Source: Notospermus geniculatus
Taxonomy: Eukaryota; Nemertea; Pilidiophora; Heteronemertea; Lineidae
DNA length: 64,000 nt
Assembly (NCBI GenBank): GCA_002633025.1
Contig: NMRB01000629.1
Coordinates: forward strand, 53,999 to 117,998
Direction of reading: 5' to 3'
Shown here: positions 23,833-34,100 of the stretch, piece after piece
How the letters are laid out: the number at the start of each line of letters is the position of its first letter
Numbering within the stretch: position 1 is the stretch's first letter
Program-made: the position numbers and the translations under genes
The notes under the pieces: generated by a model
The model's database searches: none
The model's input: only the letters and a program-made list of their open reading frames with translations
Told to the model about the DNA's origin: nothing

Positions 23833-26800
23833 TTAAGTTTTCCTGAATTTCGTATAACTGTCATTACCATGTTCATCGGGCGGGATATACTGTTTGAAGT
23901 TGTAAGAAACCTCTTTCTTTCCCGATCTCCTCTCGTGTGAACCTCTGCTGCGGGGGGTGGCGGCGGCCATGTTGTCTGTATCGACCTGAGCCATGGCAAA
24001 AGGGACACCGTGAACTTTGGACATGTGTTTTGTGAAACACTGTATTCGTCTAAATGGCATTCTACACTGAGGACATTTGTAGACGCTCCATTTGCTTCCG
24101 AAGGAGACCATCTCCTTTCTAGGCCATAGTTTCAAGGTGTAGTTATTCTTGCCAGTTGGGTCATTGTTCTTTGATTTGATGAGTTTGAATGTCATTTGGC
24201 TGTAAGCAGGGGCTTGGATATTCGCACGTGTCTCCAAGGTGCTCTCCTGGACTGGCGATGTGGTCGCCATGGACGTACAAACGTTGCACGAACTGGCGGC
24301 GTTGTTTGCGGCGGCAGCTGACCACCTTGTCAGCCGCTCTGACCGCGGGGACGGTTGAACTGGCATGGCCACCCCTTCACGTTCAGGAAACACCGATCCT
24401 CTGGGTGCTGTTGTGATTTGCCGACAGGGGGCAGGCGTTGGAAACACCGCAGACGTGTCTTGGACAGGTTCCGAACTTCGTTTCACCTCCTCAAATGCAG
24501 AGTTCCGTATCGTCGCCTCGACATTCGAAAACGTGTTGACGCCAAACGAAAATGGCGGAGCCTGCGACGATTTCGCATCTCGAGCTTGGTTGCTGCGGTA
24601 ATTGAGCTGAACCTGGGGTTTCTCCACCCTGTGCATCGTTTCAAGATGGTGGAGCAGAGACCAACGGTTGCCAAAGTAAAGTGAACAAACATGGCAGGTC
24701 CATCTCGCCTTGGATGTGTCATTCGGACGGTTTATTTCTCTGTCTCCGACCTGGACAAGCGGGACGTTCGGCGTCTCGATGTTATGAATGATTTGTAAAT
24801 GCTTCATGAGCAGAGACCGTTGGTTGTAGACAAGACTACACAAGTGACAGATCCATTTCGCCTTCGGAGAGTTGGTGGACTCGTTCGTTTTGCCTGAGAG
24901 AGCGGCTCCACTTCCATCGGTCTGTCCGTCTTTACGTTGATCACGCTCGGGGAAGAACATCCGACCGTGGATGGTCATGATTGGCGCTGCCTTGGAGATG
25001 ACCTTGACCTTGACCTTGTGTCTGTAGCTGCGGTGCCTCTGGAGGCTCTCGGGCATCGCAAATGTCCTTGGACACTTCTCACATCGGAAGCGCTTAATGA
25101 CAAAATGAGCAACTGACAGTACGATTCTTTGGTTGCCGGTCAGGGAGATTCTTGCCCAGTTTGGCCGATTTCCGACATTTTCTATACTTATGAATCAATC
25201 CAACATGGCGTCTGAGATCGCCCTCCAGGGAGAATGACCTTGAGCACACCTTGCATGAGTACTTCCTCTTTCGATTTCGTTGAAGATACTTCAGGAAGCG
25301 AGCTTTGTTGACCAAGGATGACTTGTATCGATATCTATGCGTCTTCCTTTCGTGGTTTTCGAGGAAAGATTTGAACTGGAAGCGTTCGCCGCACACATCG
25401 CATTTGAAGTCACTTCTCGCCCCGAAGTCGTCCTTGAGGTCAACGACACTGGCTGCCGCCCTGGCGGCGGACGGACTAACTACTGACTCACAGGAGATCT
25501 GTCTGTTCATGGGCTTTACACTGATTGCCGACATCGCCGAGGAGGCATCATTCAGACGTAACGCCCCGCTCCACGGCGGAGTTTGGTAACCAAAGTGACA
25601 GTCCTCAGGCGGTTCAGATTTGACCTCCACTTCAGACTTGACCTTCATCTCTGATTTGACCTTGGTAAGGTCAATAGGTTCGTTCGGGTCACGCAGCTCA
25701 TATCTTTGCAAAGTTTGGGTCCTATGCTGAACTGTGTTCTCTGATTTCATGTAATTCCTGACCTGAGAATCATCTTTGCTGAAATCCAAGATACCACTTC
25801 GGCTGGCGTCAGCTTCCTCTACATCCGGGACATTGACCTTCACATTGACCTCAGCAGCTGTCGTCTGTCCTAATGGTGGATTTCCAATCTGACCACCAGG
25901 TGGCACTTGGACACCGGGCAAAAAGCCAAGAGCTGGCAGTTGATATTGTGGAAGAGTTCCAGCGGGTACAACTAAATTCTGGATTCCGTTGACACCCTGC
26001 ATCATGAAGTACATAGGTTGAGCATTAATTGGTGTGTTGACATTCCCTGAGGGGGCGGTGCACTGCCCACCACTCTGGTTCAACAGCGAGGCTGTACTGC
26101 AAGTTATATTGGAAGCGCCATTTGTAAAAACTGCCCCTGGGTTCTGTATTTTCGCTGGGTCCAGGTTGGGTACCAAGGCTGTTGCTCCACCCTGAGTACT
26201 GTCTGGACTTTGTGAGACGCTGTCACCGCGGGCCTGACGGTCAAGCCGCCCCATTCCGTCCATCCCAAGATTCAAATCAACAGAGAGGTCCATCGGTCGA
26301 TCAAGTTGTTGCGACATCAACTGAGCCATTTCTGCGATCTTGCGCCCTCTTTTGATGATACTTCGTGCTTGTTTCAGGTACGGCTCCACCTGGAGGACGG
26401 TTGCAGCATTAACGATCTCCTCAACACACGAGTAGTGTACGGCGGGATCGATCTTTAACCCGTACATATAGTCCAGCAGCAGACCTAATCCTTTCGGCGT
26501 CACATCTTGAAGGAAGAATTCACATTTCGCCTTCAGATCCTCTTTTGATAGACTTTGGAAGTACTTGCTTGTCATAACCAGGACGAGTTTGTGGGCCATG
26601 AAACTGAGTGACGTCCCGTCCGGGCCTCGTACCTGCATGATGGCGTCGCATAGTTTATTTTCCCTGCGGAGGTCGTTGAAGTGAGTGACGAGGTGACGGA
26701 GACTCCCGAGCGGGTTTTCTTTGTCCTCCTCCTCGACAGGCCTGAAAAGAGAGAAGAGACCCGAAATAAATTGACTGACGAGGGATCGGGACATCAAAGA

Positions 26801-28340
26801 AACTGATATTTTCTATGATTCATAAACCAGCAATGAATTCCCGATGCTATGCGAAAAGGAAGAAAGACAAGATTCTGGAACGAAGGAAGACAAGAGCATT
26901 AGTCTGGTTCCCATCTTTGCCGCTCCGCTCCCGCGGCGCTTGGAACGGACGGTAGCCCCGCGGGTACGGGAACGGGAACCAACCAGTCTAAACAACATAA
27001 AACGAGTTTCTCCATCTTGAGAGTACCCGTATCGTAGGTTCCTAGCGCTCGCTCTCGTCGTACGATGACGGAAGGAGCGAGCATAAAGTACCCCGGCATG
27101 ACTACCTCAGGAGGAGTACTCTGTACGTCTTATAGTCCCTTTAAGAGTTCAAGCTATCGTGATTGATCAACAGGTTCTAAATATAGTTCTAATCAAACGC
27201 CTCTCACAGACACAACACACATCGCATCATTTCCTAATACGGAAAGATGCTTTTCTGTGTTTCCATGGTAACGGCCTAAGGTGCGGGTGATTGGGCTGGG
27301 CAGTGCGAGTTCATCATTCCCTCGGTCTATGCGGGGGTGGCGTTCGTTCAAGCCATATTGATTTGTAATGCAAAATAGTGAATGTAACGGCATGTTTCCC
27401 GTATTGGCGGCTCCCGAAGCCGTTGACCCCCCCCCCCCCCCCGGATTCTAAAGGATCTACCATGCCAATAAAACGGAGGCTGAACTTACATAAGACGTAA
27501 ATAAGACGAGACGGACATTTCAACTAAACTCCGCCATATTACACGAGGGAATACCAGAGAATAGGCTGCATCTTTCACTGGATGCTGGCGTTATCAGTGT
27601 TGGCACAGGTAGATATACACCGCGCCAAAAATAGAAAGATGAGCGCAGTAACGCCACTTGCGTTTCACCCCAACTAAATGAACGGTAGGGCTACCTTTAA
27701 TGGCTGAATGCAACGTACTGGGACCAGAAACCCTCTATTTACAGCACATGTTTTGTACAGTATATCAAGTCTTCTTGGCTGAAACGTCCCATGGAACTAA
27801 AATCGGAGATACCTTCGTAGCCATACGTACAGAAAATCATGCTCAGAATGACTAAACTGGGCCTACTCAGCCAACTCAGATGCTTTTAATTACGTAAATT
27901 ATCCTCGGGGTATTTGAGAGATAATTACTACTGTTACCATTCATATGGCATCGAGAGGACTCGAACATAGCCGGACATCGCCGACGTATACGTCGCGTCG
28001 ATGTCAATTTCATTCACAACAAACAGTGACTCATCTAAAGGAAGGGTTCGCGTCGGCATGGAACATTCACCGGAGGGTCAAAAAACGAAAGGGACAGAAA
28101 GAAATAAAGCAATGTGACCTACCGTGCCTGCCTGAGAATATACTGTAGAAACTCTTTGTCTCTTTTCATTCCAAATGCTAGTTTTTTATCCTCCCACTCT
28201 CGACTCACGTTCCAAGACACTGTGATTTGTTTACGCATTGCTCGACGTTGTCGTTTCAACTCATCTGGTAAGCGTTTCCTCCCTGCGCCAGCCCTCCGGC
28301 CTCCTCGTAGTGTCAATTTCTTCAGGGTGTCCTGGTGCAT
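23833..28340 (-). CDS. BTB/POZ C2H2 zinc-finger protein
   Basis: Putative transcription factor; I cannot assign an orthologue. Proposed model: exon 1 28340-28123, exon 2 from 26741 down. Exon 1 encodes a basic segment (GGRRAGAGRKRLPDELKRQR, then VSREWEDKKLAFGMKRDKEF) and ends at a GTAGGT donor whose phase fits the TTTTCAG acceptor at 26742, giving ILRQARPVEEEDKENP. The BTB domain follows (LCDAIMQV to VEPYLKQARSII), then a Q/P-rich linker and two fingers (FKCDVCGERF, YSCKVCSRSF). A TAA at 25096-25094 then breaks the frame; skipping one base there restores a frame with four more fingers (FRCEKCPRTF, WICHLCSLVY, WTCHVCSLYF, YKCPQCRMPF) and the end FRKT at 23833. Joined length would be about 1041 residues; ending at the TAA, about 621. 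Alternatively translation starts at 26797 (MMSRSLV) without exon 1. Confidence 0.75.
26899..26991. mobile_element. TTAGNCTGGTTCCC foldback MITE
   Basis: Begins TTAGTCTGGTTCCCATCTTT and ends ACCAGTCTAA. The left half is almost identical to that at 22129, so the two recent copies bracket the zinc-finger gene body; this one lies in its proposed intron 1. Confidence 0.75.
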
Positions 28341-29762
28341 ACTCCCCTCATACGCCGTCTCCCACACTGACAACGCTGTGCCGGCTATCTCATTCTCAGA
28401 ACGGGTTACTAACGCAGTGAGCAATGAAATCCAACCCGTGTTGTTATAGTAGAAGCGAATTATGTCCAAATATGGGAGAAGACGCCAGGTATATGAATTA
28501 AACACGCGCAGTGTGCGCAGATTTTTAGAAGGAAGATACATCCTTTTTGGTTTTCTTGGAAAATTTTGAATATTTGGAAGGTGGAATTTCACAGAATTTA
28601 GAGCAGACGACGATTTTCAATGCCTGACCTAAATCATAAAATATGGGGACAATAATAATGTACGCGGACACACATGGTTTCTCTTAAAGGTGTAGTAGGC
28701 CTACCCGATCGGTCGAAGAGTTTCGACGGGGGGGTGCTACTAATAAATCATCAAAAGATGTAGGCCTTATATTCAAACAACTGTCGTTTCGGTGCGCGGG
28801 GGGGACTAGGGGATGTAAATGACCCAATAACTTGAGCTGAGGCCTAGCTGTGCGCTACAATGTTTCAAAATCACTGTTAGTGTTTCGTCCACGAAATTAG
28901 GCCTCAACTAGGCCCCTTTTGAATGGCCTACGTGACGGATTGTCCCATCTTCATAATCTACATGTATTTATCACGAACCATACGGCCTAGGTCTACCAAC
29001 CATCGGCCGGGTCGGGGAGAGGTCCGCACCAGTGAAGCGATTCGTTTACGTGACGTCACAATGGGTCGGTTTTTTGGCGCTAAAGTAGATGTCTGGCGTG
29101 GATGCTACCCGCCGTGATTGCATTTTGTTTCTGTTAGGCCAATTCGTTTCCTTCCACTTCGGGGTTAAAGTTTAGCATCATAACAAGGGCTCACTTCTCC
29201 CAGGCATGTCAACAATACCATGAAAAGACTGGACCTTTAAGAACCCCACGCTAAGCTACCTGGCCATCATTAAGAGCTGGAACAGCCGACCACGGCAGCT
29301 GCAGGTAAAGTTGATGATGCAGTGAACCTATTTTAGGTGGAAATGAATCCTAAGCTGGCGTTCTGTATATGGTCAAGTTATTTCTGAGCAATAGATGAGG
29401 GCTTGCTGTACCAGGTAGTGAAATGTTCACCTTACGTGAAAACTACTCAGTACAAACCTGTACTGAAATTCACCAGCTTTACACTGCCAGTAAAGTGAAA
29501 TAGACGGTGCGTTAGTTCACCTGGGGAAGTGTCTACCGTCACCTACTCTGTCGGCGGGTAACAGAGGCCAAGTTAGGATGGCCACAGTTTCAAGATGTAT
29601 AAGGAAAGTTCGTCTCTGATGGCACAATAAACATACCTGGTGAAAGAGATTCGGTGTCTGACGCCAGCTGTTTTGCGGTCAGATGCATTCGTAATACTTC
29701 GGATGTTTCCGTCATTGTTCGGGAAGAATCTGGCAAGTTGAGAGTGCGGTCAGATGGTGCCT

Positions 29763-29922
29763 CAGGGCCGTAAGGGGGGCGAGGGGCAGTTGCCCCCCCC
29801 CCTGAGCCAACCAAAAAACGTGATTTTCATGCAGATTTTGGGCAAAAAAAACGCAAAAAGAGGTATTTTGCCCCCCTAGAGAGGCTTCTGCCCCCTGGAC
29901 CAAAAAGTTAAATACGGCCCTG
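29763..29922. mobile_element. hAT-like MITE with CAGGGCCGTA ends
   Basis: Terminal inverted repeats CAGGGCCGTA and TACGGCCCTG bound 160 bases with C-rich inner arms (TTGCCCCCCC). TGCCT precedes it and TGCCT follows it, a possible short target-site duplication. Confidence 0.6.
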
Positions 29923-29939
29923 TGCCTGGGGACGAGATT

Positions 29940-30118
29940 GGAAAATCCAGTAGACCTCCCTTAATCGACCTCTGCCAATAGGACACCTCTCTATTAAGCA
30001 CACAAGTTCAGTCCCAAAATTGTCACTTATTTTGTTACCTCTGTAATCAGGACACCTCTCAATTAAGGACACCCTGTCAATCCAAAAATTGTCTTTAATA
30101 GAGAGGTTCCACTGTACA
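29940..30118. repeat. AACCTCTCTATTAAGGACACC repeat
   Basis: Contains CACCTCTCTATTAAGCACAC, GACACCTCTCAATTAAGGAC and TTTAATAGAGAGGTTCC; same family as 17028-17205. Confidence 0.6.
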
Positions 30119-30645
30119 ATGTATACAATTGCAGCCAGAACAAGCAGAGAACACAGTTTATAGAAATAGATTACTATATTATTCATATAATTTATTTTTT
30201 TACTGTCTTTTTTTAAAAAACAGTGATTTCCACCCAAAACCTAAGACATCATGAGCCCAATAGCGTCTTGAGTCATGATCAGAAAAGACTTCCACTGTAT
30301 GATCACACAACAAACATAAGTTAACAAGACAATGTACCACCCAGTAGCATTGCAACACAAAAACACACAATCTTAACCAAAATGCAGATCTAATACTTGA
30401 AAGAAAGACTTCAAAACAAAAGGCAGATGGCCTCATGTAGTAGTTACACTGATCCCTAAAAGATGGCGCTTGAGAGACCAAGCCAGGAGGAATTCGATGA
30501 TGAGTGATGCAGCTCTACCACACCAATGGAGATACTAGTATCCTCATTTCCTCCACTCGGAAGAGAATACTGATAATGTACTCGAAAACCCCTCTAATAC
30601 CCCTAAAAACCCTTACCCCAAGATGAATCAGGAGTAGCCTATCCA

Positions 30646-30975
30646 AGGTCACACCTGGGGGCATTCAAACACCCATGGTAACACCTGGGGGCATTCAAAC
30701 ACCTGTGGTAACACCAGGGGCATTCAAACACCCATGGCAAACTAGGGGACATTCAAGCACCCACAGTAACAAGAGGGGCATTCAAACACCCGCAGTGACA
30801 AGAGGGGCATTCAAACACCCATGGTAACACCTGGGGGATTCAAACACCCGTGGTAACACCAGGGGCTTCAAACACCCGTGGTAACACCAGGGGGAATTCA
30901 AACACCATGGCAACACCAAGGGCGTTCAAACACCCGCGGTAACACCAGGGAGCATTTTAAAACACCAGGGGGCAT
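30646..30975 (+). repeat. about 30-bp minisatellite with GGGGCATTCAAACACC
   Basis: Roughly ten to eleven imperfect units of the form GGTAACACC(A/T)GGGGGCATTCAAACACCC, with variants in the third and fourth positions. Non-coding. Confidence 0.85.
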
Positions 30976-31193
30976 TTCCATTAACCATTGGTTTCACCGA
31001 CACCCAGGCATTGTGAACGGCCATCTTGAATACCATGGTAACAACACGGTAACAATGGAGGATATAGAGGTCAGGAAGATATTTTCTGAGTTGACCAAAA
31101 CTATCAAATCTCAGCCATTTACCAGCCCAAATCTCGGGGATTTAGGCCTAATGACTTGATGACATAAAAAAATGCAGCAGCACGGAGAGAATA

Positions 31194-34100
31194 TCACAGT
31201 TCATCTTTGGAGTTTGAGCGCTGATTATTGTCAGACTCGTCAGTGGAGTCACCTGTCCTTTTGTTTAATTTATTATCACTGTTTACATGATCACCATTTA
31301 TATGTCGTTGTTTGGAGCTAGTCCGTTCACTCGCGCTCTGCGAATCTGTATTGTCTTTGTCCTGAGAAAGGCCCTGGCCCCCCACGACGCCTGGAGCTTT
31401 AGGCATCCACTCAACTGTTTTATCCCCTACTGTCTTATCATCTACATGTATATTCTTCTTATTATTAATTTCTTCTTGTGTTTTTCCCTCCCCCTTTTCC
31501 CGTGGAATGTACATGACACCATTTTCAACGATGAATTCGCCATCCTTAAGATTCTGTTCGTCCCTCGCTTCCCGGACCCACGCCCCACCATCCTCGGGTC
31601 GAACTACCCGATCTTCCTGTAACTCCTTCTCTGTCGCGTAATGCTGCCTTGGTTTAGAATCACTCCCACTTCCATCACTAGATGGCGTTTCTTTGCCACC
31701 TGATGTATCACTAGATGGCATTTCTTTACCATCTGATGTTCGTATAACCGGCATCGTCGCTAGCGCCGCCTCGATCATACTCTTGACGGCGTTAAAATAA
31801 TCATCATTATTCGCACCCATATCCAGAACCTCTCCTTGTAATATCCCCATTAATTCCTTACTAAGATCAGCAAAATTTGCATCTTTCGATCGCTGGACCA
31901 TTTTTTCCAAATCGACATAAACATTACGATCATTATTCACTGTCTTTTTAATCCTTAGTATACTATCGTCACCACTCCCCGTCACCTCCTTCTCAGGGAC
32001 CTCCCTCGTCTTCACCTTGATCTGAACGCCACCTAGGTTGATTGTCGTGATGCGTTCAGCCGGATGTTTCAATTCCCCATCCAATGATTTCTCTGGAACT
32101 GACTTGTCTTCGACCTTTGACCCCTGAGGTATGTGAGCACGGCGAGATTGTTTTCCTAACATCTCCTGGACAACAGTCTCTGCAACGTTCAAGGAGGATA
32201 ATGTCAAGACTCATACCGAATGGAGAGATCAGATTACACGAGATATTTTCGAAGCCCGTGTTCGCCTTGGCCTGCAGCCTACAATGCAGACAGAATGACC
32301 GTACAACCCCTACAGGCAGCCTCCTCATAGGCATTTTGATGTGCTCATTATACCGATCAGTTGGCATGAGAACCTAACTCTGACATGTATTGCAAGTAAA
32401 ATACACTAAACATCAACATTAGAGCCAAAATCTGCAGGTTGTCAGTTGCTAGCGCCACCTGTGATGAAGTGACTGCACTGATATGAGCCTAATTAAGAGC
32501 TAGCTGCCTATTCATCGTTTCCACGATGTAACTGCGACAATGTCCGCCATTGCTGACGTTGCCATAATGACACAAAGCCGGGGGGAGGGGGGGGGGGCAA
32601 AACACGCAACGCANNNNNNNNNNNNNNNNNNNNNNNNGCAACGCAATGGAACGATGTTACGTCGTGGAAATGATGAACATGGTCCCTTTAAGATGCAACT
32701 CCTTGCAGAAGTTGGCTCTCTATGGGCAACTTCAGCTTTAGAACACCATGTGCAGTTGTTTTTATTGGTCTCAGTGTAAGTCAGAAGGAAATCAACAATG
32801 ATGAATCACCCACTGAGAGCCAACTCGCACAAGAAAACTCATTTTGAGGAGCGTCATCAGCGAGTGCTTGGCTTCCCTTACCTTGAGGTTTCGGCTGATG
32901 TGACAACAACACCTGGAGATTTGGCGTCTGTTTGATTGCATCCAGGAGCTTTTTACCCTCGTGGGAGAAAAGGAAGACCATTGGAATTGTGATGTCACGT
33001 TTTCCATCGCCTGACATGGCGAAGAGTAAGGACGAGGCACTACTGGAGTCGGGGTTGTTATCTGGAAGCAGATCAATTAATCAATCAGTGTCAATCAATC
33101 AATGTCAATCAATCAACCAATCAATCAACAACCAACAAACCAAACCATCAAAGAAAGACTACAGCACTCCAGGGGTCCACACAGACCCAGTGGTACCAAA
33201 ACCTATCACCAGATCCTGTATCATCCAATAACATGATGGGCACATGTAATGACCACAAAGTACATTGTAGGCCTAGCCCAAGTTTCGTTGAGAAGATTTG
33301 GCAACAGTCAGACTCACCTATCACAATCCCTCCTATTCCCCCTGCCTCTTGGATCTTTCTTGCCTGTCAACATCAGAAGAATTATATGGTTAGGAACAGA
33401 ATGCAAAGCCAGGGAAATATGCCGAGCTAATAATTCCTTCTGTCATGTCTGTTTGACACACATAAGATCACACACCATGTATGAACACACGAAGGGATCA
33501 CACACCATGTATGAACATGCATATGAGATCACACAACATGTATGAACACACATGAGATCACACACCATATATGAAGATGCATGTGCAATCACACAACATG
33601 TTTGAAGACGCATATGAGATCACACACCACGTATGAACATCCATATGAGATCACACACCATGCATGAAGATGCATGAGATCACACACCATGTATGAACAT
33701 GATGAGATAACACACCATGTATGAACATGCGTATGAGATCACACACCATGTATGAACACATGTATGGCATCACAACATACCTTATCTATGAAGAGGCACA
33801 TCCCCCTCTCAACCACCACAATCTTTCCCCTCACATCTTTGGCATTGGTGAACTCACTGCAGCCGGAGTAAGTGTCACCGACGATCACCTGTCCATAGAC
33901 ACCATCGGAGCTCATCAACTCCAATCCAAACTGTGCTGGTCCAGCCGGGAGGTGAATACCACCAAAGAATGGTGCGCTGATCAGCTGAACTGAGCGTGGT
34001 TCTTGCTGGGCTGTGGAGAGAAAGAAAATCCAATGAACAAGTCGGCATTCTGGTTTCCCCCTACATTCCTGTGGCCAGTTGTTACCAGAATCAGAGTTAT

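Larger units (their letters stand above)
28341..31193. other. spacer between zinc-finger gene and EDEM3
   Basis: It should hold the zinc-finger gene promoter (right of 28340) and the EDEM3 3' UTR (left of 31194). I saw no TATA box worth naming. The visible content is repeats: a MITE at 29763, the AACCTCTCTATTAAGGACACC repeat at 29940, and a minisatellite at 30646. Confidence 0.5.

Noticed and set aside
22900-24684. Plus-strand frames of 75-109 codons, present twice
   Set aside because: They are the antisense shadow of the duplicated zinc-finger exon; the minus frame carries the C2H2 motifs.
26742-26797. Start of the BTB gene at MMSRSLVSQF
   Set aside because: The stretch looks like an intron 3' end (TCTCTTCTCTCTTTTCAG) and an upstream exon with exactly fitting phase exists. 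Kept only as an alternative.
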